Notes: generated from the sequence alone by a model not told the origin. A stretch of 64,000 nt of DNA from Acidocella sp. (GCA_029077825.1 JAQNCT010000003.1:26262-90261), one strand, 5' to 3'. Counted from the first letter of the stretch, positions 18,028 to 27,146 are shown. Program-made: numbers and translations.

Positions 18028-20268
18028 TCAGAATTTGGCGGTAATATTTCCGTACACGCCCAAGGGGGCGCCAACGATGCCTTCTTTGTAGTTTTGGTTG
18101 TTAGAATCTACGTTAATGTCAGACTGTGCATAATAGCGCACGTTGAAAAGATTATCCACGTTGAGAGAAAATTTCAGGGCTTTTACAATGCCCAGTTTCA
18201 CCGGAACAGTATCAGATAGAGAGAGATTGGTGATGAAATAAGCCCCTTGGCGATAGCTGCTGGAGACATTTGTGTTGGCCAGATTAAGGTAGGTTTTGCC
18301 GATATAATGCGCATCAACCCCCACAAAATATTGGCCATTGGTCCATGCGCCACCAAGCGAGACTAAATAATCTGGCACGTTGCCAAGTGGCTGGCCTTTG
18401 GTAACAGCAGAACCTGAAGCTTGGTCAGTGAAGTTGGAGGCGTAAATACCATGGTTATATGAGGCATTTATATAACCGCTGAAGTCACCCGGTATGGCTG
18501 CAAAAGGTGAGGGAATTGAATCGCCGGCTTGTAGCTCCACACCGTCATAAGCTTCTTTACCGCCATTACGGGTGGTGGATAGGCCGGTTACGGGGTCAGT
18601 GAAGCTGTTAAAAATATTGCTAAAATCTTCGCGGTAATAATTGGCCCCCAGAGCCAAGCTGCCGCTGACATAGCGAATGCCCGCCTCATAATCAGTTACG
18701 TGTTCTGGTTGAGCGGTAACGGGAACATTGACGGTGACGTTGTTTGTGCCGGTTTGGCTGTCATTACTGTAATAAGCGGTGATATCAGGGAATTTTATGT
18801 TTTGGCCGTAGGATGCATAAGCATCAAGACCGGTAAAAAGCTCATAGCTTGCACTTAATGTTGGGGATGAATAATGCGCGTAATTTGAGACGCTGCCGGG
18901 GATGGAATAGTAATATGCAGCTTGATCATTATTTTTTGTTTCAGCCCAAAGATATTTGGCACCAGGGATGATTTTTAAGCGGTCATCCATCAGGCTGATT
19001 GTGTCTTGAATATAAGCAGACCCTTCAGTGCGGAGCATATGCTCGTTCCAAAAATCATTACCAGACCCATCAGCCTGGGGGTTTGGCACAACAGGGGATG
19101 TGCTTGAAAAATACTCGCGCGAATGCTCATGACTGAAGGTGAGGTTGCTGCCAATTTGGATGGTATTATGTGGCAAATTCCATGTCAGGCTTGGCTGTAC
19201 GCCAAATGTGTTGGTGTAATAGGCATATAAATGATAGGGCCGGTGCGAACCGTCAACCAGTGAATAGATGCCGAAGGTTTTGGTTGAAAACGAATTGCGT
19301 ACATAGTCATTCTCACCCACAAAAGCTTTGAGATCCAAGCTTAAGTCAGGTGTGATTTCCTGGGCGATGCCGCCAATAGCCAGGAAATTAGTTGAGTTGT
19401 TTTGCTTATAATAACTTGATGTGGGGAATTGGTATGAGGTGCCAAATTGGTCAAGCAAGGCGACGGGTGTTAACTGGTTCACATCGCCAGCGCTTTGGCT
19501 GTAAATAAAACTGCCGTAGATTTTGGTTTTGGAATTGTTCAAGGGCGCTTCAAATGAATAAAACAGGTTTGAGTTGGCGTTTTTATCGTTTTGAGTCCAG
19601 CCGTTGCTGGTATTACGCTCAAATGAGAAAAGCTGCTTTACCCCAGCCACCAGACCGGTGTTGAGGGTTACGTGATAATTAAAACTATCAAAGCTGCCAA
19701 AGCCGGCGCCAGCCTCGCCATTGAAATTATCAGTTGGTTTGCGGGAGTTAAAATTAATCGTGCCACCCAGAGAATTATACGAATTAGTGGCTGGGTTGTT
19801 GATGCCGCGGTAAATATCAATGGAGTCAAAGTCATTTTTGGTTATGAGTGTGTTATTATCATTGTCAGCCTGTGAAACGACACCAGCGGTGAAGGGGTCG
19901 TTCAGGGGAATCCCATCATAGGTTTCTGAAAATTCACCGTCAGAAAATGCGCGGAAAGTAACTTTTTGGTTGACCCCGCTGGGGCCGTTATTGGTGACAT
20001 AGATTGATGGTTCACGCGCCAAAATATCTTGCGCGGTGGTGGCAGGGGAGGTGTTTTCAATGACTTGCTTGCTGATGACGCTCACAGTGTAGGTGGATTT
20101 GAGCGGGATTTTAACAGGCGCTTTGGCGGCGGCGGTGGCAGCCGAGGCTGATTTGCTAATGCCCAATATTGGAGTTGCAGAATTTGTGTCTGTTTGCGCA
20201 ATCGCGCCACCCGATAAGGCCAGAAATGATCCGCAGGCTGTGCCTAGTAACAAAAATGACTTTTTCAT
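18028..20268 (-). CDS. TonB-dependent receptor
   Basis: A 746-residue outer-membrane receptor. It has a signal peptide (about 1-24, ending GGAIAQ), a stretch that may be the TonB box (STYTVSVIS), a plug domain from about 60 to 190 (TTAQDILAREPSIYV, FRAFSDGEFSETYDGIPLNDPF, IDIYRGINNP, LGGTINF), a 22-strand-type barrel and a last strand ending VYGNITAKF. The short plug and the Tyr/Asn/Ser-rich barrel point to a small ligand such as a siderophore or other metal chelate, but the ligand cannot be read. The gene is A+T richer than its neighbours, so transfer or a different expression history is possible. Confidence 0.92.
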   Translation of the reverse strand: MKKSFLLLGTACGSFLALSGGAIAQTDTNSATPILGISKSASAATAAAKAPVKIPLKSTYTVSVISKQVIENTSPATTAQDILAREPSIYVTNNGPSGVNQKVTFRAFSDGEFSETYDGIPLNDPFTAGVVSQADNDNNTLITKNDFDSIDIYRGINNPATNSYNSLGGTINFNSRKPTDNFNGEAGAGFGSFDSFNYHVTLNTGLVAGVKQLFSFERNTSNGWTQNDKNANSNLFYSFEAPLNNSKTKIYGSFIYSQSAGDVNQLTPVALLDQFGTSYQFPTSSYYKQNNSTNFLAIGGIAQEITPDLSLDLKAFVGENDYVRNSFSTKTFGIYSLVDGSHRPYHLYAYYTNTFGVQPSLTWNLPHNTIQIGSNLTFSHEHSREYFSSTSPVVPNPQADGSGNDFWNEHMLRTEGSAYIQDTISLMDDRLKIIPGAKYLWAETKNNDQAAYYYSIPGSVSNYAHYSSPTLSASYELFTGLDAYASYGQNIKFPDITAYYSNDSQTGTNNVTVNVPVTAQPEHVTDYEAGIRYVSGSLALGANYYREDFSNIFNSFTDPVTGLSTTRNGGKEAYDGVELQAGDSIPSPFAAIPGDFSGYINASYNHGIYASNFTDQASGSAVTKGQPLGNVPDYLVSLGGAWTNGQYFVGVDAHYIGKTYLNLANTNVSSSYRQGAYFITNLSLSDTVPVKLGIVKALKFSLNVDNLFNVRYYAQSDINVDSNNQNYKEGIVGAPLGVYGNITAKF

Positions 20269-20470
20269 GTGAGGCCCCTATTTTGATGGGCCACCTATAG
20301 TTACGATGTGTAACAGATACATGACAAAAATATTGTTAAATTATGAAACAAAAAATTACATTGGGAATGATGCCTTGGCGTTTGAACAAAATGAAATTTA
20401 CCAACATCACATTCAATCGTGCAATTCAAATCAGACGAAACAGGTCCTCACCCATCTGGCAAACAGCGCA
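20269..20470. other. A+T-rich upstream region of the TonB receptor
   Basis: About 200 bp upstream of the receptor gene, clearly richer in A and T than the window as a whole. The first bases form a weak dyad GGCCC/GGGCC around A+T sequence. The plus-strand 65-residue ORF (20306-20503) has no protein-like pattern. This should contain the promoter of the receptor operon; I cannot define boxes or a Fur-type operator with confidence. Confidence 0.45.
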
Positions 20471-20612
20471 AATAAGTTTGAATCAGTAGTGGATCATGAG
20501 TGAAAACAGGTTCGATTTCATTATGCAGGAAGTCGGTGAGTGAATGTTCAAGTCATACAGCTGCCAGAATGCGAATCGCCACAGCCGCACGCGGTAATTT
20601 CGTGCAGCCGTA
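20471..20612 (+). pseudogene. Second, truncated copy of an acyltransferase-3 5' region
   Basis: This stretch matches 27571-27700, the leader and start of the acyltransferase-3 pseudogene, in the same orientation. Conserved pieces include GATCATGA, GGAAG.CGGT, TGAATGT and TGCGAATCGCCA. In the frame starting at the GTG at 20540 it reads VNVQVIQLPECESPQPHAVIS, against MNVQLTRMRDCESPPPLAVI in the other copy. In the first 20 codons I count 47 of 60 bases identical. Homology stops where the convergent thiC gene ends (20614). It is best read as a broken remnant of a paralogous gene. Confidence 0.6.
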
Positions 20613-20613
20613 T

Positions 20614-22453
<1,840 letters not shown>

Positions 22454-22483
22454 GCCGGGTGTTGTGGTTTTGGTGAAACCCCC

Positions 22484-22580
22484 GTCCCTCCGCCGGTATG
22501 ATCCGGATCAGGTTCAAAGGGTTTGCCGTGGTGGGTTTCCCCCTAGCGACATCTCAGTTCCTTCCGGAACACCCCTCGGT
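22484..22580 (-). promoter_or_regulatory. TPP riboswitch (THI element) upstream of thiC
   Basis: Read on the minus strand this region has the conserved thi-box parts in order: GGGGTG near the 5' end, CTGAGAT, ACCC, then TTGAACCTGATCCGG, TCATACCGGCGGAGGGA. These are the pyrimidine- and pyrophosphate-sensing loops of the TPP aptamer. It lies 56 bp upstream of the thiC ATG. Bound TPP would be expected to lower ThiC synthesis. Confidence 0.93.
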
Positions 22581-22626
22581 GAAGCCAACAGATGCCATTG
22601 AGTGGGATTTGTCAAACGACGAATGG

Positions 22627-22806
22627 GTTGGGCGGGTGAAGATGGCGGGCGTACGCATCAACAAGGATGGTGCTGTCTATGGGTTGCAGGGACTGTTCGC
22701 GGCTGGCGAGGCGTCGTGCCGTCATTTGCGGGGCATGTTGCGCAGAAAGATGGCATTCGGTGCCGTTCACCACCTGCTGCCGAAATTTCTAAAACCCGCA
22801 GAGTGA
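22627..22806 (+). pseudogene. Remnant of a FAD-binding flavoprotein (SdhA/NadB-like)
   Basis: In the plus frame the stretch VKMAGVRINKDGAVYGLQGL followed by FAAGEASC resembles the M-G-G-V-x-x-x-x-x-G-x-V-x-G-L-x-A-A-G-E-x-x-C segment of succinate dehydrogenase, fumarate reductase and L-aspartate oxidase flavoproteins. In those, an H-G-A-N-R-L-G motif follows; here the residues after Cys are only a weak echo (HLRGMLRRK). No start, no N-terminal FAD loop and no rest of the gene are present. The thiC promoter must lie in or near it on the other strand. Resemblance is by eye and covers about 30 residues. Confidence 0.4.
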
Positions 22807-22823
22807 TCCGCCGCTCGTCCGGT

Positions 22824-22857
22824 AAAACCGCCCGAGGGGTTGCAGGCGGTGGTTTTT
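22824..22857 (-). terminator. Probable terminator of the radical SAM operon
   Basis: AAAACCGCC and GGCGGT..TTTT pair around a 12-nt loop, with T residues after the stem on the minus strand. It overlaps the TAA stop of the last gene of the operon (22856-22858). Confidence 0.6.
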
Positions 22858-23818
22858 ATAACCCGGTTTCTGCCATATCCCAGGTTTTATTGGCGTGCTT
22901 GAGCAAATCAGGATTGCTTTGGCAATTGACCACGAAGTCCCGCACGGTTTGGGTACGCCAGGCGTTTTGGTAAGCTTGCCAGGCTTCGAGCAATGATTGC
23001 CGTTTCAAATCGGCGGGGGCGAAGGGCAGGGCATTCAGGAGCTTTACCTTGCCGTTAGGAACCACCAGCAACATGGCCTGAGGGGACTCCAGACGGCGCT
23101 CAAGCTCGCTCACTATATCCCAGGGATAGATCGACAGCGCGATATCTGACGGCACGGCTGCCGCACGCGCGCGTAATGATATTTCGGCTTGCTGCCATGT
23201 AGTGTCATCACAGGCCAGAGTGTCCCACGCCGCCGCGGCGCGGCCAAGCCGCATTAGCGGCCCGGTGACGAAAGCGCTGCAACCATGCTGTATCGCCAGG
23301 TCAAAAGCCGGAACAATGTCATGGATATTCAGCCGGGTCGGAACAAATACCAGTTGCGGTTTTGTGCCAAGTGCGACCAGCCGGTCGATGGCCGCTAACG
23401 CTGCCGTGAAACTGCTGCCGGGCCGGCCGCGCGCATGGGTTGCGGATGTGGCGCCATCAACCGAAATTTGCACGCAATTGACCCCCATCGCGTGCAGCCG
23501 CGCTGCCGCCGCATCATCGATCAGGCTGCCGTTGGTCTCAAGCTTAATGGCAATGCCGGCGGCTGCCAGCGCTTCAAAAATATCCCAGCAATGGGCCACC
23601 GCCAGCGGTTCACCACCGCCGAATGCGACGTAAGGGATACCAAGGTCAATGATTTGCCGGACAATGCCCATGGCATCATCACGCCCTAATTCGTCAGGCC
23701 AAGCATGGCCGGGGCCGGATTCCTCGCAACACGCCAAACAACGGGCTTCACACCCGTTGGTTAGCTGCCAAGCGAGGAACAACGGCGATCGATAGGAGTC
23801 AAACGACCGCCCAGACAT
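22856..23818 (-). CDS. Radical SAM enzyme C of the peptide/prenyl operon
   Basis: A 320-residue radical SAM protein, last gene of the operon, 17 bp after the small peptide gene. The cluster motif is C23-EAR-C27-LA-C30 (CX3CX2C), after the shared lead SPLFLAWQLTNG. It has GGGEPL for SAM binding and LETNGSLID. C-terminal to the barrel a SPASM-like scaffold is visible (MLLVVPNGKVKLLNALPFAPADLKRQSLLEAW), but the expected Cys ligands are absent: this paralogue has none in that stretch. It shares a conserved acidic motif (CEESGPG...PDEL) with the other two. Related to PqqE/MftC-type peptide-modifying enzymes in general form; the reaction is unknown. Confidence 0.88.
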   Translation of the reverse strand: MSGRSFDSYRSPLFLAWQLTNGCEARCLACCEESGPGHAWPDELGRDDAMGIVRQIIDLGIPYVAFGGGEPLAVAHCWDIFEALAAAGIAIKLETNGSLIDDAAAARLHAMGVNCVQISVDGATSATHARGRPGSSFTAALAAIDRLVALGTKPQLVFVPTRLNIHDIVPAFDLAIQHGCSAFVTGPLMRLGRAAAAWDTLACDDTTWQQAEISLRARAAAVPSDIALSIYPWDIVSELERRLESPQAMLLVVPNGKVKLLNALPFAPADLKRQSLLEAWQAYQNAWRTQTVRDFVVNCQSNPDLLKHANKTWDMAETGL

Positions 23819-23835
23819 AGCTAGTTCAGACGATA

Positions 23836-23994
23836 CTATGTGAAACGAATGTAGGGCTGCGCCATGACCTGTTCAGACACATCTTCCAGCAGCGGGGTTT
23901 CCAACATCGGCGACTTTGCCGGCTGTGTCTTGTTTTCCAGTAGGTCTTCAGTCTTTTTTGTTTCGCCAGGAATCTTCGAAATCATGTCGGGCAT
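23836..23994 (-). CDS. 52-residue peptide, candidate precursor of a modified peptide
   Basis: Not in the ORF track. On the minus strand an ATG at 23994 opens a 52-codon frame ending at TAG (23836-23838). The start lies 13 bp inside the end of radical SAM enzyme B and has GGAGAG about 9 nt upstream. It ends 17 bp before enzyme C. The product is hydrophilic and charged (Lys/Glu/Asp rich: PGETKKTEDLLENKT, ETPLLEDVSEQV), and ends with a different, aromatic tail (MAQPYIRFT). It has no Cys, no membrane segment and no signal peptide. A charged leader with a short C-terminal core beside PqqD- and PqqE-like genes is the layout of PQQ and mycofactocin precursors, but the tail is neither. Role is inference. 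Confidence 0.6.
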   Translation of the reverse strand: MPDMISKIPGETKKTEDLLENKTQPAKSPMLETPLLEDVSEQVMAQPYIRFT

Positions 23995-24953
23995 TTTTCA
24001 AACTCTCCGCTAGAAATTAATGACAAAGCATTCGCCGCAGCATGCACGGCGCTATCAATAATCGCCCGCTCAATCGCCGCGATGACGCCGTCATCATGCC
24101 ACGCGGCGCAATAGTTTTCCCAAGCTTTGGCAAAACTTATACGCCGAAGATCAGCACAAATACAACCAATTGCTGCGACGACTTTGACCATGCCGTTCGG
24201 TAGGATCAGCATGGTGGCCGGGGGCGTTGCAAGGCTCAATTGCAGCCCGGCCTCCACTGTGAACGGATTGTAACAAATTTCAAGTGAATCAGCCAAAAGC
24301 GGGGCCTGGATATCCAGCATTTGTTTGAAATTTTGGTACGCCGCTGGGGTGGCGGCGATTTTTGGCCATAGCTTGGCGGCGCGGCCGATGTTCATCAGCA
24401 TGCCGGTGTTACAGCGAAAGGCCCCAAGGGCGCGCGCCTGCGCGATAACGGCCTTTGCCTCGTGCAGGTTCAGCCGGGTCGGGGCGAAAGTAACCTCAAG
24501 CGGCAGGCCGGCTGCGCGCACGGCACGGCACGCGGCATGCGCCTTGGCGAGCGACGCACCGGGACGTTGGCGTTCATAGGTATTCTGCGTATCGCCATCG
24601 AGGCTGATCTGCACCGAGCGGATCGGCAGCTTGGCCAATCGTTTCGCCACCGCGGCATCAAACAACTGTCCATTGGTCTCGATTTTAAGCTGAATCCCGG
24701 CCCGGCCCAGAAATTCCGCCACCTCAAAAAAATGCGGCATAATCAGCGGTTCGCCGCCGCAGAGCATCACATAGGGGACGCCGTTGGCCACGATGTCAGA
24801 TGCGAGGCGCATCGCCTCATCGGCGGTCAGCTCATTTGGCAATGGTTTGCCGGGGGCGGAATCCGTACAGCAATGCAAACAGGCCAGATCACAGGCGCGG
24901 GTCATCTGCCAGGAGACAAACAGCGGTGCGCGCAATGTATCGATCAGGTTCAT
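23982..24953 (-). CDS. Radical SAM enzyme B of the peptide/prenyl operon
   Basis: I start at the ATG at 24953, which overlaps the prenyltransferase stop (ATGA); the ORF track starts 23 codons upstream. The 323-residue product begins MNLIDTLRAPLFVSWQM, with the cluster motif C21-DLA-C25-LH-C28, then CGGEPL, IETNGQLF and VQISLDGD. The C-terminal SPASM-like part (MLILPNGMVKVVAAIGCICADLRR) holds two close Cys, not the full set of a SPASM domain. The motif after the cluster (CTDSAPGKPLPNEL) is shared with paralogues A and C. The last 13 bp overlap the peptide gene. Peptide-modifying radical SAM activity is likely; which bond is made is unknown. Confidence 0.88.
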   Translation of the reverse strand: MNLIDTLRAPLFVSWQMTRACDLACLHCCTDSAPGKPLPNELTADEAMRLASDIVANGVPYVMLCGGEPLIMPHFFEVAEFLGRAGIQLKIETNGQLFDAAVAKRLAKLPIRSVQISLDGDTQNTYERQRPGASLAKAHAACRAVRAAGLPLEVTFAPTRLNLHEAKAVIAQARALGAFRCNTGMLMNIGRAAKLWPKIAATPAAYQNFKQMLDIQAPLLADSLEICYNPFTVEAGLQLSLATPPATMLILPNGMVKVVAAIGCICADLRRISFAKAWENYCAAWHDDGVIAAIERAIIDSAVHAAANALSLISSGEFEKCPT

Positions 24954-25903
24954 TGCCGATGGATTAACCAGGCTTGTAGCGCGATCGTTACGGTGAACAC
25001 CGCCGCCGTCACCAGATAGCACGCCACAATGCGCCGGATGGCCGGAACAAACAGCCGGGGTGCGGTGAAGGTGCCGAGCGCGCTGCGTCCGCTAGAGATG
25101 AGCAACGGCAGCGCAGCCAAGGTGGCCAGGCTGAGCACCGGGAATACCCCGGCGATGACGCCCGCCGCCACCACCAGCAGGGCCAGAGCGGCAAGACCCA
25201 AATAGAGCCAGACCGCACGTTCACGGCCGACGCGAACTACCAGGTTACGTTTCCCGACCAGCCGGTCCTGATGAAAGTCCGGGATGGCATTCACCACCGC
25301 CAATGACATGATCATGAACCCCGGAACCAGCGAGGCCCAAAGTGCGCCCCAGGCAAACAGCCTGGAATGTAAGTACAGGCTGCCGAGCACCATCCAAGGG
25401 CCGTAGGAAAGGGCTATGACCGTTTCGCCCAAACCGCGATAGGCCCAGCGAATCGGCGGGGCCACATAAAATACCGCCGCCAGACCGCCCAATCCGGCGA
25501 ACGCCAGGATCGGCCAGCCAGCGCTGAGGGTGAGATAAATCCCGACACCCAAAGCTCCGGCGAAGCCCGCGATGCCCAACCAAAGCACCGCATCGGACAT
25601 CGGCGGTAAATCCTGCGGGTTGAACACCCGGTCGGTTCCCATCCGCGCGTCAAAATACTCGTTGAAGGCCTCGACTCCGACGACCGCCAGCCCGACGCCG
25701 GCGAGGCCGCTCCAGAAAATCGCGGCGTCCAGATGGCCGGTGATAAGGTAGGCCCATGCCGCACCCAGCACATAAGGCAGCAGGCCGGCGTAGAGAAAGA
25801 ACCGGTAGCGCACCAGGCTCATCACCAGGAACAGCCGGCGCAGCATGCTCGGCGCCGCCGCCGGGGTTTGCCGCATATGCGGCGGCGTTACAGATAGACC
25901 CAT
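24950..25903 (-). CDS. UbiA/MenA-like prenyltransferase in the radical SAM operon
   Basis: A 317-residue membrane protein with eight or nine hydrophobic segments. It has the two Asp motifs of the UbiA superfamily: N81-EYF-D85-ARMGTD and N205-AIPD209-FHQD213, which bind the prenyl diphosphate with magnesium. It also has YRGLGETVIALSYGPWMVLG, as in MenA. UbiA enzymes put isoprenoid tails on aromatic acceptors (quinones, heme, chlorophyll). It overlaps the radical SAM gene upstream by 16 bp and the next one by 4 bp, so it is translated with them. Placement inside a radical SAM set suggests its acceptor is made by that set. A second start (ATG at 25876) is possible. Confidence 0.88.
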   Translation of the reverse strand: MGLSVTPPHMRQTPAAAPSMLRRLFLVMSLVRYRFFLYAGLLPYVLGAAWAYLITGHLDAAIFWSGLAGVGLAVVGVEAFNEYFDARMGTDRVFNPQDLPPMSDAVLWLGIAGFAGALGVGIYLTLSAGWPILAFAGLGGLAAVFYVAPPIRWAYRGLGETVIALSYGPWMVLGSLYLHSRLFAWGALWASLVPGFMIMSLAVVNAIPDFHQDRLVGKRNLVVRVGRERAVWLYLGLAALALLVVAAGVIAGVFPVLSLATLAALPLLISSGRSALGTFTAPRLFVPAIRRIVACYLVTAAVFTVTIALQAWLIHRQ

Positions 25904-26889
25904 TTGTGCAGCAATGAGGTTGTTCCAGGCTCCCGCGCCAGGGTGTCAACAAATTCAGAAACCTGCGGGTCCTGCCAGGCGCGCTGAAAATTCGCCCAGA
26001 TTTCACCTAAGCTGTCTTTGCGCAAATCGCCGCAGACAAACGGCAAGGCGTTGATCAGCTTGACCAGACCGTTGGGCAATACAATCAGCAGGGCGGCTGG
26101 ATGATGCAGCCGGTAGCGAAGCTCGTCGAGCAAGCCCATCTCATGAAAATGCACTCGCATGCGGCCATGATAAGCGGCGGTTTTTTGATGCAGCGTTTTG
26201 AAGACTTCATCATACTGCGGCTCGCTCGGCGCCAAATGCCGCCAGGCTTTAACCGCGTTGCCGGTGTACATGGTGCGCCCGGTATAAAAACTCTGGGCGC
26301 CGAGATCATAAGCCAGATCAATCGCCGTGCCGATTTCATGGGCGTTGAAGCTGGTGGGGGAATAATTGATCTCAATCGGCACGCCGGCGGTTTGCAGGTT
26401 GCGAATGCCTTCGACGACCAGATCAAAATTGCCACGCACCCGCATCCGGTTGAATGATTCGGCCGTTGCGCCATCAAGGCTCACCTGCACCGCCTTGACC
26501 CCCAGCTCCTTCAGCCGCGCACAAGCCTCCGGGGTGAGGTAATGGCCATTGGTCTCGACTTTAAGCTCAATGCCCCGGCTGCAAACATACTCAACCATTT
26601 TGAAAAAATGCGGATGGATCATCGGCTCGCCGCCCGAAAACGACAAATACGGGACGTCATACTCAACCAGTTGGCGCAGCACATCGAATGTCTGCTGTTC
26701 GCTCAGCTCGTCGGGGAAGGCTTTGCCGGGTCCGCTCTCCTCGATGCAGTGCAGGCATGCCAGATTACATTCGTTGGTGATCTGCCACGCCACATAAAGC
26801 GGGGCACGCAGGCTGCCAGAGGTGGTGGTGGCGGGCGTGGTGGCCGGGATGGCTATTGCGGGGCCTGGGGCGGTTGGCGCCTCGCTCAT
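25888..26889 (-). CDS. Radical SAM enzyme A of the peptide/prenyl operon
   Basis: A 333-residue protein, ATG overlapping the PqqD-like stop (ATGA). It has a short Pro/Ala/Thr-rich start (about 1-26), then APLYVAWQITNE, the cluster motif C41-NLA-C45-LH-C48, SGGEPM, VETNGHYL and VQVSLDGA. The C-terminal region keeps the SPASM fold pattern (LIVLPNGLVKLINALPFVCG, then DLRKDSLGEIW) but only one Cys. It is the most PqqE-like of the three, with IEESGPGKAFPDELS after the cluster. As the gene next to pqqD-like, it is the best candidate to act first on the peptide. The reaction is not known. Confidence 0.88.
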   Translation of the reverse strand: MSEAPTAPGPAIAIPATTPATTTSGSLRAPLYVAWQITNECNLACLHCIEESGPGKAFPDELSEQQTFDVLRQLVEYDVPYLSFSGGEPMIHPHFFKMVEYVCSRGIELKVETNGHYLTPEACARLKELGVKAVQVSLDGATAESFNRMRVRGNFDLVVEGIRNLQTAGVPIEINYSPTSFNAHEIGTAIDLAYDLGAQSFYTGRTMYTGNAVKAWRHLAPSEPQYDEVFKTLHQKTAAYHGRMRVHFHEMGLLDELRYRLHHPAALLIVLPNGLVKLINALPFVCGDLRKDSLGEIWANFQRAWQDPQVSEFVDTLAREPGTTSLLHKWVYL

Positions 26890-27146
26890 TGCGCATCGTC
26901 CGTCAGCAGGCCTTTTTGTTGAAGCGAAACGATCAGCGCAGCAACATCCTGTTCGATTTTTCCGGTAGGATCCTGGAAACTATGCCGCAGTTTAGCGGCA
27001 ATTTGCGCACTGTCACAGCCGGGTTTGATTTCGCGTATCACCGCCGCCGCTGCCGCATTTAACGTGTAGACCTTTTCCGATTGGGTTTCGAACAAAACGC
27101 CACCGAATTTTTCCTCGCGAAATTTTACATGCTTGGCCAGTTGCAT
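26886..27146 (-). CDS. PqqD-like peptide-recognition protein (RRE)
   Basis: I place the start at the ATG at 27146 (MQLAKHVKFREEKFGGVLFE), after AAGGAGAGAGG; the ORF-track start is 31 codons upstream. The 86-residue product has the PqqD/RRE pattern: basic start, F-R-E-E-x-x-G-G, a beta turn (SEKVYTLNAAAAAVI), helix with IKPGCDSAQIAAKL, and a final helix (IEQDVAALIVSLQQKGLL). PqqD-type proteins hold the leader of a precursor peptide and bring it to a radical SAM enzyme. First gene of the operon, coupled to radical SAM enzyme A. Its presence is the main reason to expect a peptide substrate. Confidence 0.85.
   Translation of the reverse strand: MQLAKHVKFREEKFGGVLFETQSEKVYTLNAAAAAVIREIKPGCDSAQIAAKLRHSFQDPTGKIEQDVAALIVSLQQKGLLTDDAQ

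Noticed and set aside
20306-20503. 65-residue plus-strand ORF upstream of the TonB receptor
   Set aside because: A+T-rich sequence with no protein-like pattern, no SD, and it overlaps the acyltransferase remnant.
22498-22806. 102-residue ORF over the TPP riboswitch
   Set aside because: It starts inside the riboswitch on the opposite strand; only its C-terminal part shows a flavoprotein echo, so I report a remnant and not a gene.
22856-26889. Assigning the radical SAM genes to heme d1 or alternative heme synthesis (NirJ/AhbC/AhbD)
   Set aside because: No nir or ahb partner genes are near, and a PqqD-like protein and a peptide gene point to a peptide substrate. It cannot be fully excluded.
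22856-27146. Assigning the operon to mycofactocin or PQQ biosynthesis
   Set aside because: The small peptide lacks the MftA end and the PqqA E-x-x-x-Y pattern. There is no MftE-type peptidase, no PqqB or PqqC, and there are three radical SAM enzymes and a prenyltransferase.
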